From assembly GCA_030425785.1 (NCBI GenBank), contig JAUHYJ010000054.1, positions 1-11,611 on the forward strand: a stretch of 11,611 nucleotides of DNA. The letters run 5' to 3'. This stretch comes from Acidimicrobiia bacterium (lineage in GTDB: Bacteria; Actinomycetota; Acidimicrobiia; Acidimicrobiales; Ilumatobacteraceae). Below, in pieces: positions 1 through 7,663 of the stretch. Made by a program: the position numbers and the translations under genes. How positions within the stretch are numbered: position 1 is the stretch's first letter; every line of letters begins with the position of its first letter. The notes under the pieces were generated by a model. The model saw only the letters and a list, made by a program, of their open reading frames with translations. It was not told where the DNA came from and did no database searches.

Positions 1-1275
1 GTCGGGGTCGATCCCGTCGATCCGGTGCAATCGATCGCGCAGCCGAGCCCGTCGTTCGCTGCGCTCCCACCACTCGAGCTGGTCGCCGAGCGTCATGCCC
101 GACACCGTCGGCGCATCGAGCCGTAGGTCGCCGCGCGCCGCCAGGCGCAACATCACCTCGGGGACACCGCCGGCGAGGAACACGTGGACCGTCGCGTAGT
201 TCTTCGGGCCGTTCGGGAGCGCGTCGACGAGGCGCGGCACCGCGGCGTTCACCGCCCGCCACGCGTCGACACCGGGACGTTCGAGGCCTGCGGCGTGGGC
301 GACGGCGGGCACGTGCAGGTACAGGTTCGTCGATCCGCCGACCGCGGCGTGGACGACCATTGCGTTGTGGATCGCGTCGTCCGTGAGCACGTCGGCGATG
401 CGGTCACCGCGTTCGGCCGCCGCGAGCAGGGCCGACGCCGACCGGCGCGCCATGTCGAGCCACAGATCGGTGCCCGACGGGTGCAGCGCACTGTGCGGGA
501 GTGTCCACCCGAGCGCCTCGGCCACGACCTGCGACGTCGCAGCGGTGCCCATGAACTGGCAGCCCCCACCCGCCGACCCGCACGCCCGGCAGCCCATCAC
601 CTGGGCGTGTTCGAGGGTGATCTCCCCACGCGCGAACCGGGTGGCGAGCGACTGGACGGTGCCGGTGTCCTCGGCGTCGTGGCTGAGCAGGGTGACGCCG
701 CCCGGCACGACGACCGACGGCAGGTCGGGCAGACCCGCCAACGCCATCATCATCGCCGGCAACCCCTTGTCGCAGGTGGCGACGCCGAGGACGCCGGCCC
801 GGGTCGGCAGCGACCTGGCGAGGCGGCGCAGCACGATCGCCGCGTCGTTGCGGTACGGCAGCGAGTCGAGCATCGCGTCGGTGCCGTTGCTGCGTCCGTC
901 ACACGGGTCGGACACATGACCGGCGAACGCGATCGCGCCACGTTCGGTCAGGGTCCGCGCCGCGGCGTCGACGAGCAGGCCGAGCTCCCAGTGGCCGGTG
1001 TGGTAGCCGAGCGCGACCGCCTCCCCATCGGGCCCGCGCAGACCGCCGAGCGTCGACAGCACGAGGAACTCGCGGCTCGCCAGGCGCTTCGGGTTCAAGC
1101 CCATCGCGACGTTCTGCGTCCATCCGAACAGCTCACCGCTCGACATCGACGCGAGCCGGTCGGCATCGAGCGGCAGGCGGCCCTCGGGGCCGTCGGTGAT
1201 GGCGTCGAACGCGTACAGCGACGGGTCGTCGCTGTCGAAGTGGCGGGCGCCGTCGCCGGACGCAGGCACGGTCAC
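1..1275 (-). CDS. yjhG: D-xylonate dehydratase, YjhG/YagF type (IlvD/Edd family), partial
   Basis: This is the N-terminal 425 residues of a protein of about 650; the rest lies beyond the left edge. It should dehydrate D-xylonate (or a related pentonate) to 2-keto-3-deoxypentonate in the cytoplasm. The family is recognised from stretches shared with E. coli Yjh[10 protein letters not shown] (73-81), SDPCDGR (122-128), ATCDKGLPA (166-174), a Cys-rich [14 protein letters not shown] block (228-241), PHSALHPSG (260-268) and [11 protein letters not shown] (366-376). C125, C168 and C239 fit the iron-sulfur ligand positions of IlvD/Edd enzymes. The GTG start overlaps the TGA of the upstream FAH gene (GTGA), indicating translational coupling; a second in-frame GTG lies two codons later and no clear SD is visible. 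Its pairing with a FAH-type dehydratase points to an oxidative pentose pathway. The family call is firm; the exact sugar acid is inferred. Confidence 0.9.
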   Translation of the reverse strand, partial: MTVPASGDGARHFDSDDPSLYAFDAITDGPEGRLPLDADRLASMSSGELFGWTQNVAMGLNPKRLASREFLVLSTLGGLRGPDGEAVALGYHTGHWELGLLVDAAARTLTERGAIAFAGHVSDPCDGRSNGTDAMLDSLPYRNDAAIVLRRLARSLPTRAGVLGVATCDKGLPAMMMALAGLPDLPSVVVPGGVTLLSHDAEDTGTVQSLATRFARGEITLEHAQVMGCRACGSAGGGCQFMGTAATSQVVAEALGWTLPHSALHPSGTDLWLDMARRSASALLAAAERGDRIADVLTDDAIHNAMVVHAAVGGSTNLYLHVPAVAHAAGLERPGVDAWRAVNAAVPRLVDALPNGPKNYATVHVFLAGGVPEVMLRLAARGDLRLDAPTVSGMTLGDQLEWWERSERRARLRDRLHRIDGIDPD

Positions 1276-2105
1276 GACCGCACGACGGTGTTGCGCAACG
1301 TGCCGATGCCGTCGATCGAGATCGTGACCACATCGCCCGGTTCGAGGGTGAAGTCGTCGCCCGGCACGATGCCGGTGCCGGTCATCAGGTACACCCCGGC
1401 GGGGAACGAGTTGTCACGCGTGAGGTACTCGACCAGCTCGTCGAACGATCGCTTGAGACGGTCGAGTGCGGTCGTGCCCGCGAACACGCTCTCGCCGTCG
1501 CGGGCGATGTCGAGCGTGATGCCCGTGTCGGCCGGCGGCAGGTCGCCGATCACGAGGCAGGGGCCGAGCGCCGCCGACTGGTCGTACACCTTCGCTTGCG
1601 GGATGTACAGCGTGTTGTCGCCCTCGATCGACCGGCTCGACATGTCGTTGCCGATCGTGTGGCCGAAGATGCGACCCGCGCTCGACACGGCGAGGGTGAA
1701 CTCGGGCTCGGGCACGTCCCACGTCGAGTCGCGCCGGATGCGCACCGCGCCGCCCGGGCCGACGACGCGATGCGGGGTCGACTTGAAGAAGATCTCGGGC
1801 CGGTCCGCGTCGTACACGAGGTCGTAGAACGCGGCGCCGCCGGACGCCTCCGCCTCGACCATGCGGGCGTCGCGGCTGCGCAGGTACGTGACGCCGCACG
1901 CCCAGACCTCCTGGCTGCCGATCGGTGGGAGCACGTCGTCGGGCGCCGGCGCGTCGACGACGCGTCCGCTCGCGAACCAGGTGTCGACGAGGTCGGCCGG
2001 GTCGTCCGCGGCGAACACGTCGTCGAGCGTGACGGCGACCGAACGAAACTCGTCGTCGCGCTGCGCGACGAGCCCTCCGGTGGTGTTGATCAGCGCGGTA
2101 CTCAC
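1272..2105 (-). CDS. FAH-family sugar-acid dehydratase, probably 2-keto-3-deoxy-pentonate dehydratase
   Basis: A 277-residue fumarylacetoacetate hydrolase-fold protein. The core motif [10 protein letters not shown] (131-140) followed by GNDMSSR (152-158) supplies the usual metal ligands E133, E135 and D154. The segments WACGVTY (68-74), [16 protein letters not shown] (94-109) and YIPQAKVYD (167-175) resemble the archaeal 2-keto-3-deoxy-arabinonate/xylonate dehydratases of this fold rather than true fumarylacetoacetases. The expected reaction is 2-keto-3-deoxypentonate to 2-oxoglutarate semialdehyde, the Weimberg step after the xylonate dehydratase encoded immediately downstream. The GTG start is supported by a GAGGAGG Shine-Dalgarno 8 nt upstream. 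The gene follows a 93-bp gap after the desaturase-Rieske gene and may have its own promoter. A hydrolase or decarboxylase acting on another keto acid remains possible, since this family is catalytically diverse. Confidence 0.82.
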   Translation of the reverse strand: MSTALINTTGGLVAQRDDEFRSVAVTLDDVFAADDPADLVDTWFASGRVVDAPAPDDVLPPIGSQEVWACGVTYLRSRDARMVEAEASGGAAFYDLVYDADRPEIFFKSTPHRVVGPGGAVRIRRDSTWDVPEPEFTLAVSSAGRIFGHTIGNDMSSRSIEGDNTLYIPQAKVYDQSAALGPCLVIGDLPPADTGITLDIARDGESVFAGTTALDRLKRSFDELVEYLTRDNSFPAGVYLMTGTGIVPGDDFTLEPGDVVTISIDGIGTLRNTVVRS

Positions 2106-2113
2106 GAGCGGTG

Positions 2114-2120
2114 CCTCCTC
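2114..2120 (-). promoter_or_regulatory. Ribosome binding site of the FAH-family dehydratase
   Basis: The minus strand reads GAGGAGG with 8 nt to the GTG at 2105. It is near-consensus and fixes the start of the FAH gene at this GTG. Confidence 0.75.
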
Positions 2121-2151
2121 GTCGGGTCGATCGGCCGAACGACGGTGTGGC

Positions 2152-2180
2152 GTTCTAGCACCCGCGCGCAGTGCTGTCGA
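2152..2180 (-). promoter_or_regulatory. Possible internal promoter before the two dehydratase genes
   Basis: On the minus strand TCGACA (2180-2175) matches the -35 consensus at 5 of 6 positions. It is followed after exactly 17 bp by TAGAAC (2157-2152), which matches the -10 consensus at 4 of 6. It lies in the only sizeable gap in the lower half of the operon, so the dehydratase pair could be transcribed separately from the transport genes. Such matches also arise by chance. Confidence 0.35.
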
Positions 2181-2198
2181 ACGACTCCGGGCGCGGTG

Positions 2199-3602
2199 TC
2201 AGAGATCGGTGACGACGCGACGTCCGTCGACGCGGACCGGGTAGGACGCGAGCGGAGCCTTCGCCGGGCCGCGCCGCACCTCGCCCGTGCGGGCGTCGAA
2301 GCGGGCGTTGTGCTTCGGGCACTCGATCTCGCCGTCGACGAGCGCACCCCCGCTGAGCTGGACCTTCGCGTGCGTGCAGACGCCGTCGCAGAGCGCGAAG
2401 TCGCCCTCGCCGATACAGGCGAGCACGTAGCTCGCGCCGTCGATGTCGATCTGTCGGAGCTCGCCCGGCGACATCGCGTCGGCCGCTCCGAGATCGATCG
2501 CGCCGTCGGCGTGACGCACCCAGTTGGTCTCGCCGACGTCGATGCGGTGGTGCGCACCGGGCACGTCGGGCACGTCGAGCGGTGCCTCGTACGACGGGTC
2601 GCGCTGCTGGCGCGACAACGTCGTGAAGATCTCGCGGTACGCCGACCAGGTCGTGGGGTGCGCCGGTGCGAGCTGGTCGGCGATCTCGTCGTGGAGCGCC
2701 GGCAGGTTCCGGTACGGCACGCTCGGGAACATGTGGTGCTCGACGTGGTAGTTCATGTTGAGGTACAGGAACCGGAACACCGGGTTCATGTACACGGTGC
2801 GGGTGCTGTACCGGTGATCGAGCACGTTCTCGCGCAACCCCGCGTGCTGCGTGATGCCGAAGAACACCATGAGCCACATGCCGTACCACGTCGGGCCGCC
2901 GATGAACAGGATCGGGAGCGGGGTCCATGCGACGAGGCTCCAGACGGCCGCACCCACCACGATCGCGACGAACACCCGCGACTCCCAGACGACCTTGCGC
3001 CACTCGCTCTCGGGCACGAACTCCTTCGCGTCGTCGTCGATGCGCCCGGCCGCATGGCGCACGAGCCGGGCGAACATCTGGAACGCGCCCGGCACGCCGG
3101 TGAAGGCGAGCACGGTCCGCCGCACGTTCGCCGGCCGCTGGAACGAGATCTCGGCGTCGCGTCCGACGATGATCGTGTCGGTGTGGTGACGGTAGTGCGA
3201 CCACCGCCAGACCGTGGGCCCGCGCAGCAGCATGAACGAGGCGACGGGGTAGATCAGGTCGTTGAGCCAGGCGGTGCGGAACGCGGTGCCGTGGCCCATC
3301 TCGTGCCATCTCGGGTCGGCGGCGCCGCCGTAGAGCGCGCCGTAGATCGCGAACGCCGGGATCGACCACCACGACCACACCGACAGGTACGCCCACACCC
3401 CGGACGCCACGAGCAGGACGAGCCAGAGCACGACGTCGGCCGTGGCCCGCCGGTCGGTGCGCTGCTGCAGCTCACGGAGACGAGCGGCGTCGATGTCGGC
3501 GAGGAACCACTCGGCGTTGGCGAGTCCCTCGGCCACCGCGCGGTCGTGCGACGTGCCCGTCAACGAGTAGTCGACGTCGGTCGCACCGATCGGCGCACCC
3601 AT
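2199..3602 (-). CDS. Membrane di-iron desaturase/hydroxylase fused to a C-terminal Rieske ferredoxin domain (MocD-MocE-like)
   Basis: A 467-residue fusion. Residues 55-330 form a membrane fatty acid desaturase-type domain with hydrophobic segments near 57-77, 113-127 and 209-250. Its histidine boxes are HEMGH (100-104), HYRHH (136-140) and YHVEHH (285-290), with an extra His in TQHAG (253). Residues 352-467 form a Rieske domain with the [2Fe-2S] ligands C409-x-H411 and C428-x2-H431. The protein should use O2 and electrons passed through its own Rieske centre to hydroxylate, desaturate or O-dealkylate a substrate at the inner membrane. The closest functional parallel I know is rhizopine MocD (oxygenase) plus MocE (Rieske), here joined. 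The ATG at 3602 lies 4 nt after the stop of the MocA-type gene and is preferred; a GTG at 3632 would add ten residues and overlap that gene. No ferredoxin reductase is encoded in the window. A lipid desaturase is the alternative. Confidence 0.85.
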   Translation of the reverse strand: MGAPIGATDVDYSLTGTSHDRAVAEGLANAEWFLADIDAARLRELQQRTDRRATADVVLWLVLLVASGVWAYLSVWSWWSIPAFAIYGALYGGAADPRWHEMGHGTAFRTAWLNDLIYPVASFMLLRGPTVWRWSHYRHHTDTIIVGRDAEISFQRPANVRRTVLAFTGVPGAFQMFARLVRHAAGRIDDDAKEFVPESEWRKVVWESRVFVAIVVGAAVWSLVAWTPLPILFIGGPTWYGMWLMVFFGITQHAGLRENVLDHRYSTRTVYMNPVFRFLYLNMNYHVEHHMFPSVPYRNLPALHDEIADQLAPAHPTTWSAYREIFTTLSRQQRDPSYEAPLDVPDVPGAHHRIDVGETNWVRHADGAIDLGAADAMSPGELRQIDIDGASYVLACIGEGDFALCDGVCTHAKVQLSGGALVDGEIECPKHNARFDARTGEVRRGPAKAPLASYPVRVDGRRVVTDL

Positions 3603-3606
3603 CTGC

Positions 3607-4806
3607 TCAGGCGCCCCCACCGCCGTCGGCACCGAGCGGCACGACCGTCTGCCAGGTGCCCGCTTCGCACGACCGCAACCATGCGGTCTGGAAGCTGACG
3701 TAGTCGACCGCTTCCGCGAACCCGGGCTGGTGCTGCTCGCCGCTCGCCACGGCCGTGAGGAACTCGTAGTTCTCGATCACCTTGAGGTCCTCGTAGCCGA
3801 TCGAGTTGGCGTCACCCGGCACGAAGTGCCCGTGGTACGGGTACCGGTCGCCGGCGTAGACCTTGGTGTATCCGCGGGGCGCGGTCCCGACCTCGTCGAC
3901 CAGGAACACCTCGAGCTCGTTCATCGTCTCGAGGTTCCAGCGCAGCGCGCCCTTGGTGCCGTACACGTCGAACGCCATCTGCGACTCCGGGCCGATGATC
4001 GCCCGCGACGACTCGAACGTGCCGCGCGCGCCGTTCTCGAACACGACCATCGCGGCGGCGTAGTCCTCGTTGGTGACCACACCGGTCGGGTCGCCGGGTG
4101 TGCCGCGGTCGTAGTGGGTGCCGCCGGCCCTGGGCAGCGGCCGGTCCTTGATGAAGGTCTCCATCGTGCCGCTCACGGTGGTGATCGGCCCGACGAGCAT
4201 GTGGGCGAGGTCGACGGCGTGGCTCAAGATGTCGGACGACACGCCGTAGCCGGCCTCGTCGACGAGGAACCGCCACGACAACAGCCCCATCGGGTCGGCG
4301 CCGTACATCGAGAAGAAGCGGCCGCGGTAGTTGGTGATCTCGCCGAGCGCGCCGGATGCGATCAGGTGCTTCGCGTGCTGGACGAGCGGCGCCCAGCGGT
4401 AGTTGTAACCGACTCCGGTGATCACCCCGGCGGCCGCTGCCGCAGCGGCGACACGCACCGTCTGGTCGGGCTTCCCGCCGACGGGCTTCTCGCAGAAGAC
4501 CGCCTTGCCGGCCTCGGCGGCGGCGACGGCGACCTCCTCGTGCATCATGTTCGGCGCCGTCACGTAGACGACGTCGACGTCGGCGTGGTCGACGACGGCG
4601 CGCCAGTCGGCGGTCGCCTCGCGGAACCCGAACCCGTCGACGGCCTGGTCCTGGCGGTGGGGCACGTTGTCGCCACAGACGATGAGGTCGGTGTCGAAGA
4701 TGCGTTCGGGGAACAGCGACGAGATGCGGGCCGCGGATCGGGAGTGGGCCTGGCCCATCCACCCGAACCCGACCACGCCGATGCCGAGTCGAGGACGTGA
4801 TGTCAT
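3607..4806 (-). CDS. Gfo/Idh/MocA family NAD(P)-dependent oxidoreductase
   Basis: A 399-residue sugar or polyol dehydrogenase. The N-terminal Rossmann domain carries GFGWMG (13-18) for dinucleotide binding. The family motif CEKPVGGKP (105-113) contains the presumed catalytic lysine K107. SSDILSHAVDL (190-200) supplies D192 and H196, matching the catalytic Asp/His of inositol dehydrogenases. The C-terminal half is the usual mixed alpha/beta substrate domain. It probably oxidises a hydroxyl of the transported sugar or cyclitol to a ketone or lactone, and it could be the step that makes a lactone for the dehydratases. It begins 7 nt after the ABC ATPase stop without a clear SD, so its translation is probably coupled; the fused oxygenase follows 4 nt downstream. 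The family is certain; the substrate is unknown. Confidence 0.9.
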   Translation of the reverse strand: MTSRPRLGIGVVGFGWMGQAHSRSAARISSLFPERIFDTDLIVCGDNVPHRQDQAVDGFGFREATADWRAVVDHADVDVVYVTAPNMMHEEVAVAAAEAGKAVFCEKPVGGKPDQTVRVAAAAAAAGVITGVGYNYRWAPLVQHAKHLIASGALGEITNYRGRFFSMYGADPMGLLSWRFLVDEAGYGVSSDILSHAVDLAHMLVGPITTVSGTMETFIKDRPLPRAGGTHYDRGTPGDPTGVVTNEDYAAAMVVFENGARGTFESSRAIIGPESQMAFDVYGTKGALRWNLETMNELEVFLVDEVGTAPRGYTKVYAGDRYPYHGHFVPGDANSIGYEDLKVIENYEFLTAVASGEQHQPGFAEAVDYVSFQTAWLRSCEAGTWQTVVPLGADGGGGA

Positions 4807-4813
4807 CGTCGGG

Positions 4814-5629
4814 TCAGTCGGGCGTCGTGAGGTCGTCGTGGCTGATCGTGCCCGCCGCCTCGAGCTCGTGCTCGAGCGCCTGCAGCTCGGCGCCGCCGGC
4901 CATCAGCTGCGTGAGCTCGTCGATCGAGATCTCGTGCTTCGCGAACGAGCCCATCGAATGGCCCCGGTTGAGGATCAGGAACCGATTGCCGACCGGGTAC
5001 GCGTGGCGCGGGTTGTGGGTGATGAAGATCACCGCGAGCCCGGCGTTGCGGGCCTCGACGATGCGCTTCAGCACCACACCCGACTGCTTGACGCCGAGCG
5101 CCGAGGTCGGCTCGTCGAGGATCAGCACCTTGGCACCGAAGTAGCCGGCGCGGGCGATCGCGACCGACTGTCGCTCACCGCCCGACAGGGTGCCGACGGG
5201 CTGCTCGGTGTCGCGGATGTCGATGCCCATCTTGGCCATCTCGTCCTTCGCGATCTGCTTCGCCTTCGCCTTGTCGATCCAGGTGAACGGGCCGAACCCC
5301 TTGGTCGGCTCGGCGCCGAGGAAGAAGTTCCGCCACACCGACATGAGCGGCACCATGGCGAGGTCCTGGTAGACGGTGGCGATGCCGTGATCGAGCGCGT
5401 CGCGCGGCGAGTCGAACGTCACCTCTTCGCCGTTCATGCGGATCGTGCCTTCGCTCTGCTGGTGCACACCGGCCAGGGTCTTGATGAACGTCGACTTGCC
5501 GGCGCCGTTGTCGCCGAGCACGCAGGTGACCTCGCCCGCGTTCACGGAGGTGCTGACCCCTTTGAGGGCGATGATGTTGCCGTAGTACTTCGAGATGTCG
5601 TCGAGCTCGAGCAGGTGTGATTCGGCCAT
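4814..5629 (-). CDS. Sugar ABC transporter ATP-binding protein (single ABC domain, FrcA-like)
   Basis: A 271-residue ATPase with all ABC motifs: Walker [10 protein letters not shown] (39-47), Q-loop Gln88 in VYQDL, signature LSGGERQ (148-154), Walker B VLILDEP (168-174) and the switch His205 in FITHN. The gene context (binding lipoprotein, RbsC-like permease) assigns it to the carbohydrate uptake class. RbsA and XylG have two ABC domains in tandem and about 500 residues. This one has a single domain and must dimerise, as in the fructose-type FrcA systems. The start is firm: AAGGAGA lies 6 nt before the ATG and directly overlaps the end of the permease gene, whose TGA is 10 nt upstream. It powers import through the permease encoded before it. 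Confidence 0.93.
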   Translation of the reverse strand: MAESHLLELDDISKYYGNIIALKGVSTSVNAGEVTCVLGDNGAGKSTFIKTLAGVHQQSEGTIRMNGEEVTFDSPRDALDHGIATVYQDLAMVPLMSVWRNFFLGAEPTKGFGPFTWIDKAKAKQIAKDEMAKMGIDIRDTEQPVGTLSGGERQSVAIARAGYFGAKVLILDEPTSALGVKQSGVVLKRIVEARNAGLAVIFITHNPRHAYPVGNRFLILNRGHSMGSFAKHEISIDELTQLMAGGAELQALEHELEAAGTISHDDLTTPD

Positions 5630-5639
5630 GGGATCTCCT

Positions 5640-7532
5640 TCAGCGCCGCAGCGACTCGGCGCGGGTGCGGATCGAACGGTTGGCGACGACGGCGAGCAGC
5701 AGGATCACGCCGAGGAAGAGGAACCGCCAGTCGGAGTTCCAGCGGGCGAACGGGATGCCGAGCGTGCCCATGGCGACGATCAGGGCACCGATCGCGCCGC
5801 CGAGCGCGGTGCCGTAGCCACCGGTGAGCAGGGTGCCGCCGACGACGGCGGCGATGATGTAGTCGAACTCGAGGCCGTTGCCGGTGTTCGCCTGGATCGT
5901 GTTGAGCCGGAACGCGAGCAGCATGCCGACCAGCCAGGCGGCACCCGACACGAGCATGAACAGCTGGGTCTTGGTGCGGGCGGCCGGCACACCGACCTGG
6001 CGGGCGGCCTCCTTGTTGCCGCCGACCGCGAACGTCCATGAACCGAAGCGGGTGTTGCCGAGCACCCACACCATGACGACCGTGAAGACGATGAACCAGA
6101 AGTTGCGCATCGAGAACTTGGCGGGCGCGATGTCGGCGTCGATCTCGGCCTGGATCGTGAACATGAGCTTGAAGAACATGCCGATCGCGATCATGACGAG
6201 GCCGCCGGCGATGAGGCGGCCGCCGAGCTTGTCGGCACGGGCGTTCGTACGGATGCGCTCCTCGAACAGTGAGCCGAGCACGGCCCACACGACGATCATG
6301 AGGGCGATGGCGAGCAGGACGCTGAACGCCTCGGCGCGGAACTTGACCGACTCGGACTGGGCCCGCACGACGAACGCGACCACCGCGGTGAGCAGGCCCA
6401 TCAGCAGCCCGATCGCCGACCGGGCGAGATGGCCGTCACGTCGGGCGCGGTTGGCGGCCACCGCGAGCACCGTGAAGCCGGCACCACCGAAGACCATCAT
6501 CAGGGTGGCGCGGAAGCCCTGGTAGGTGAACGGGAAGAAGAAGTTGTCGGCGTTGTCGGAATCCCAGATGATCGCCGCCAGGTAGGCCAACACGAGGCTG
6601 CCGACACCGATACCGATGAGGCGGAGCACGTCGGGTGCGAGCACGAGCGACCCACGATCGTGGATCGGTTCGAACCGCCAGGTCGCATAGCCGTGGAGCC
6701 CGACGAGCGAACCGACGGCGATGATCGCGGCGCCGAGCACGTTGCCGGCGATGTCGTCGGTCACGTGCAGCGTGACGATCCCGGCCACGGTGACACCGAG
6801 CCCGATCGCGAACTCGATCATGCCGGCCGACTTCATCGCGTCGCGGCGGCGCTCGAACTGCATCTCGTAGAGCGCAAGCACGATCAAGGCGATCCCGCCG
6901 AGCACGGCGACGGTGTAGATCGCGTCGCGCGCCTCGAGCTGGTGGGTCGTGCGGTCCCACTCGCTGGCGAAGATCGCGTACCAGAAGTCGTAGCCGTGGG
7001 CGTCACGGATGTCGCCGACCTGGATCTGGTCGACGATCAGCTTCGAGAAGCCGAGCTTGGCGCCGCGTAGGACGAAGAACGTGCCGAGCGTGACGATGAA
7101 GCTCGGGAGCTTGGTGCGCTCGACCATCCAGCCGTTGAAGAAGCCGATGCCGAGCGCCACGACGAGCGACAGCGGGACGGCGACCCAGAGCGTGAGCCCG
7201 GCGCCGCCGAACTCGCCGGCCTCCTTCGACAGGAGGATCACGAGCATGCCCATCGCACCGGTGTTGGCGCCCGACGACAGGTCGAACTCGCCGCCGACCA
7301 TCAGCACCGAGACGGCCACGGCCATGATGCCGAGGATCGACGCGGTGTCGAGGATGCCGGATGCACCGTTGGCGGTGCCGAACGGGATGCTGACGGCCCA
7401 GAAGAAGACCCAGATGCCGACGGCACCGATCATGGCCCCGATCTCGGGCCGGATGAAGAGTCGTTGGAACACACCGCGGTAGGCGAGGCGTTCATCGGAC
7501 GGCGGCGCGGCCGTGGCAGTGGTGTCACTCAT
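5640..7532 (-). CDS. Sugar ABC transporter permease with a large internal membrane insertion
   Basis: A 630-residue inner-membrane protein, about twice the roughly 320 residues of RbsC-type permeases. The N-terminal part has the family marks GGEFDLSSG (80-88) and PSFIVTLGT (143-151). The C-terminal part has [18 protein letters not shown] (495-512), which contains the ATPase-contacting loop, and [20 protein letters not shown] (556-575). Between them, about residues 165-475, lies an extra stretch with roughly eight hydrophobic segments (near 204-222, 237-256, 262-282, 303-323, 342-361, 371-390, 404-422 and 440-460) separated by charged loops. XylH-like permeases are moderately longer than RbsC here, but not by this much. 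The reading frame is continuous, and both conserved ends remain in one ORF. The ATG at 7532 has a GGGGGA element about ten bases upstream. It forms the translocation path, probably as a homodimer. Confidence 0.92.
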   Translation of the reverse strand: MSDTTATAAPPSDERLAYRGVFQRLFIRPEIGAMIGAVGIWVFFWAVSIPFGTANGASGILDTASILGIMAVAVSVLMVGGEFDLSSGANTGAMGMLVILLSKEAGEFGGAGLTLWVAVPLSLVVALGIGFFNGWMVERTKLPSFIVTLGTFFVLRGAKLGFSKLIVDQIQVGDIRDAHGYDFWYAIFASEWDRTTHQLEARDAIYTVAVLGGIALIVLALYEMQFERRRDAMKSAGMIEFAIGLGVTVAGIVTLHVTDDIAGNVLGAAIIAVGSLVGLHGYATWRFEPIHDRGSLVLAPDVLRLIGIGVGSLVLAYLAAIIWDSDNADNFFFPFTYQGFRATLMMVFGGAGFTVLAVAANRARRDGHLARSAIGLLMGLLTAVVAFVVRAQSESVKFRAEAFSVLLAIALMIVVWAVLGSLFEERIRTNARADKLGGRLIAGGLVMIAIGMFFKLMFTIQAEIDADIAPAKFSMRNFWFIVFTVVMVWVLGNTRFGSWTFAVGGNKEAARQVGVPAARTKTQLFMLVSGAAWLVGMLLAFRLNTIQANTGNGLEFDYIIAAVVGGTLLTGGYGTALGGAIGALIVAMGTLGIPFARWNSDWRFLFLGVILLLAVVANRSIRTRAESLRR

Positions 7533-7576
7533 GTGACGTCATCCCCCAGATGCATCGAGCGTACGCGGAGAGCATA

Positions 7577-7604
7577 GGGGCCGGCCCGTTGCCGAGCCGG
7601 CCCC
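7577..7604 (-). other. Stem-loop 3 in the binding protein-permease gap
   Basis: Perfect 9-bp inverted repeat GGGGCCGGC/GCCGGCCCC with a 10-nt loop, the strongest of three hairpins between the binding-protein and permease genes. No U-run follows it on the minus strand, so it is better read as an RNA-stabilising or attenuating structure than as a full intrinsic terminator. Confidence 0.65.
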
Positions 7605-7618
7605 AACGCTCATCGGAT

Positions 7619-7638
7619 CGGGGTGCGCGAGCACCCCG
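7619..7638 (-). other. Stem-loop 2 in the binding protein-permease gap
   Basis: Perfect 8-bp stem CGGGGTGC/GCACCCCG closing a 4-nt loop (GCGA on the plus strand, UCGC in the minus-strand RNA). It lies 20 bases beyond the binding-protein stop codon. Confidence 0.6.
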
Positions 7639-7645
7639 GATGTGT

Positions 7646-7663
7646 GCTGATCAGTCGATCAGC
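7646..7663 (-). other. Stem-loop 1 over the binding-protein stop codon
   Basis: Perfect 7-bp inverted repeat GCTGATC/GATCAGC with a 4-nt loop. The TGA stop of the binding-protein gene (7661-7659) lies inside one arm. Ribosomes terminating here would melt it, so it may link translation to 3'-end processing. It is weaker than the two hairpins that follow. Confidence 0.45.

Noticed and set aside
1290..1299. 10-bp palindrome GTTGCGCAAC shortly before the xylonate dehydratase start
   Set aside because: It lies within the conserved end of the FAH coding region, and has too little symmetry or context to call an operator.
184..1827. A 547-codon plus-strand open frame over the xylonate dehydratase and FAH genes
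   Set aside because: It is antisense to genes with clear family motifs and shows no domain or plausible start context.
3603..3632. GTG at 3632 as start of the desaturase-Rieske fusion
   Set aside because: It would overlap the MocA-type gene by 26 nt, lacks an SD, and adds residues with no family match. The ATG at 3602 gives a 4-nt gap.
1596..3698. A 700-codon plus-strand open frame opposite the FAH and desaturase-Rieske genes
   Set aside because: Its translation is low-complexity, rich in Arg, Val, Asp and His, with no recognisable domain. It is the complement of well-supported genes and arises from high G/C at third positions.
3730..4800. A 356-codon plus-strand open frame opposite the MocA-type gene
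   Set aside because: It has a biased shadow composition (runs of Val, Asp, Gly, Arg) and no motifs; the opposite strand has intact catalytic residues.
7526..7543. A tiny upstream ORF (ATG ACG TCA CAT GAG TGA) whose stop overlaps the permease start
   Set aside because: It is five codons, with the SD-like G-run directly touching its ATG, so initiation there is unlikely. It is probably chance.
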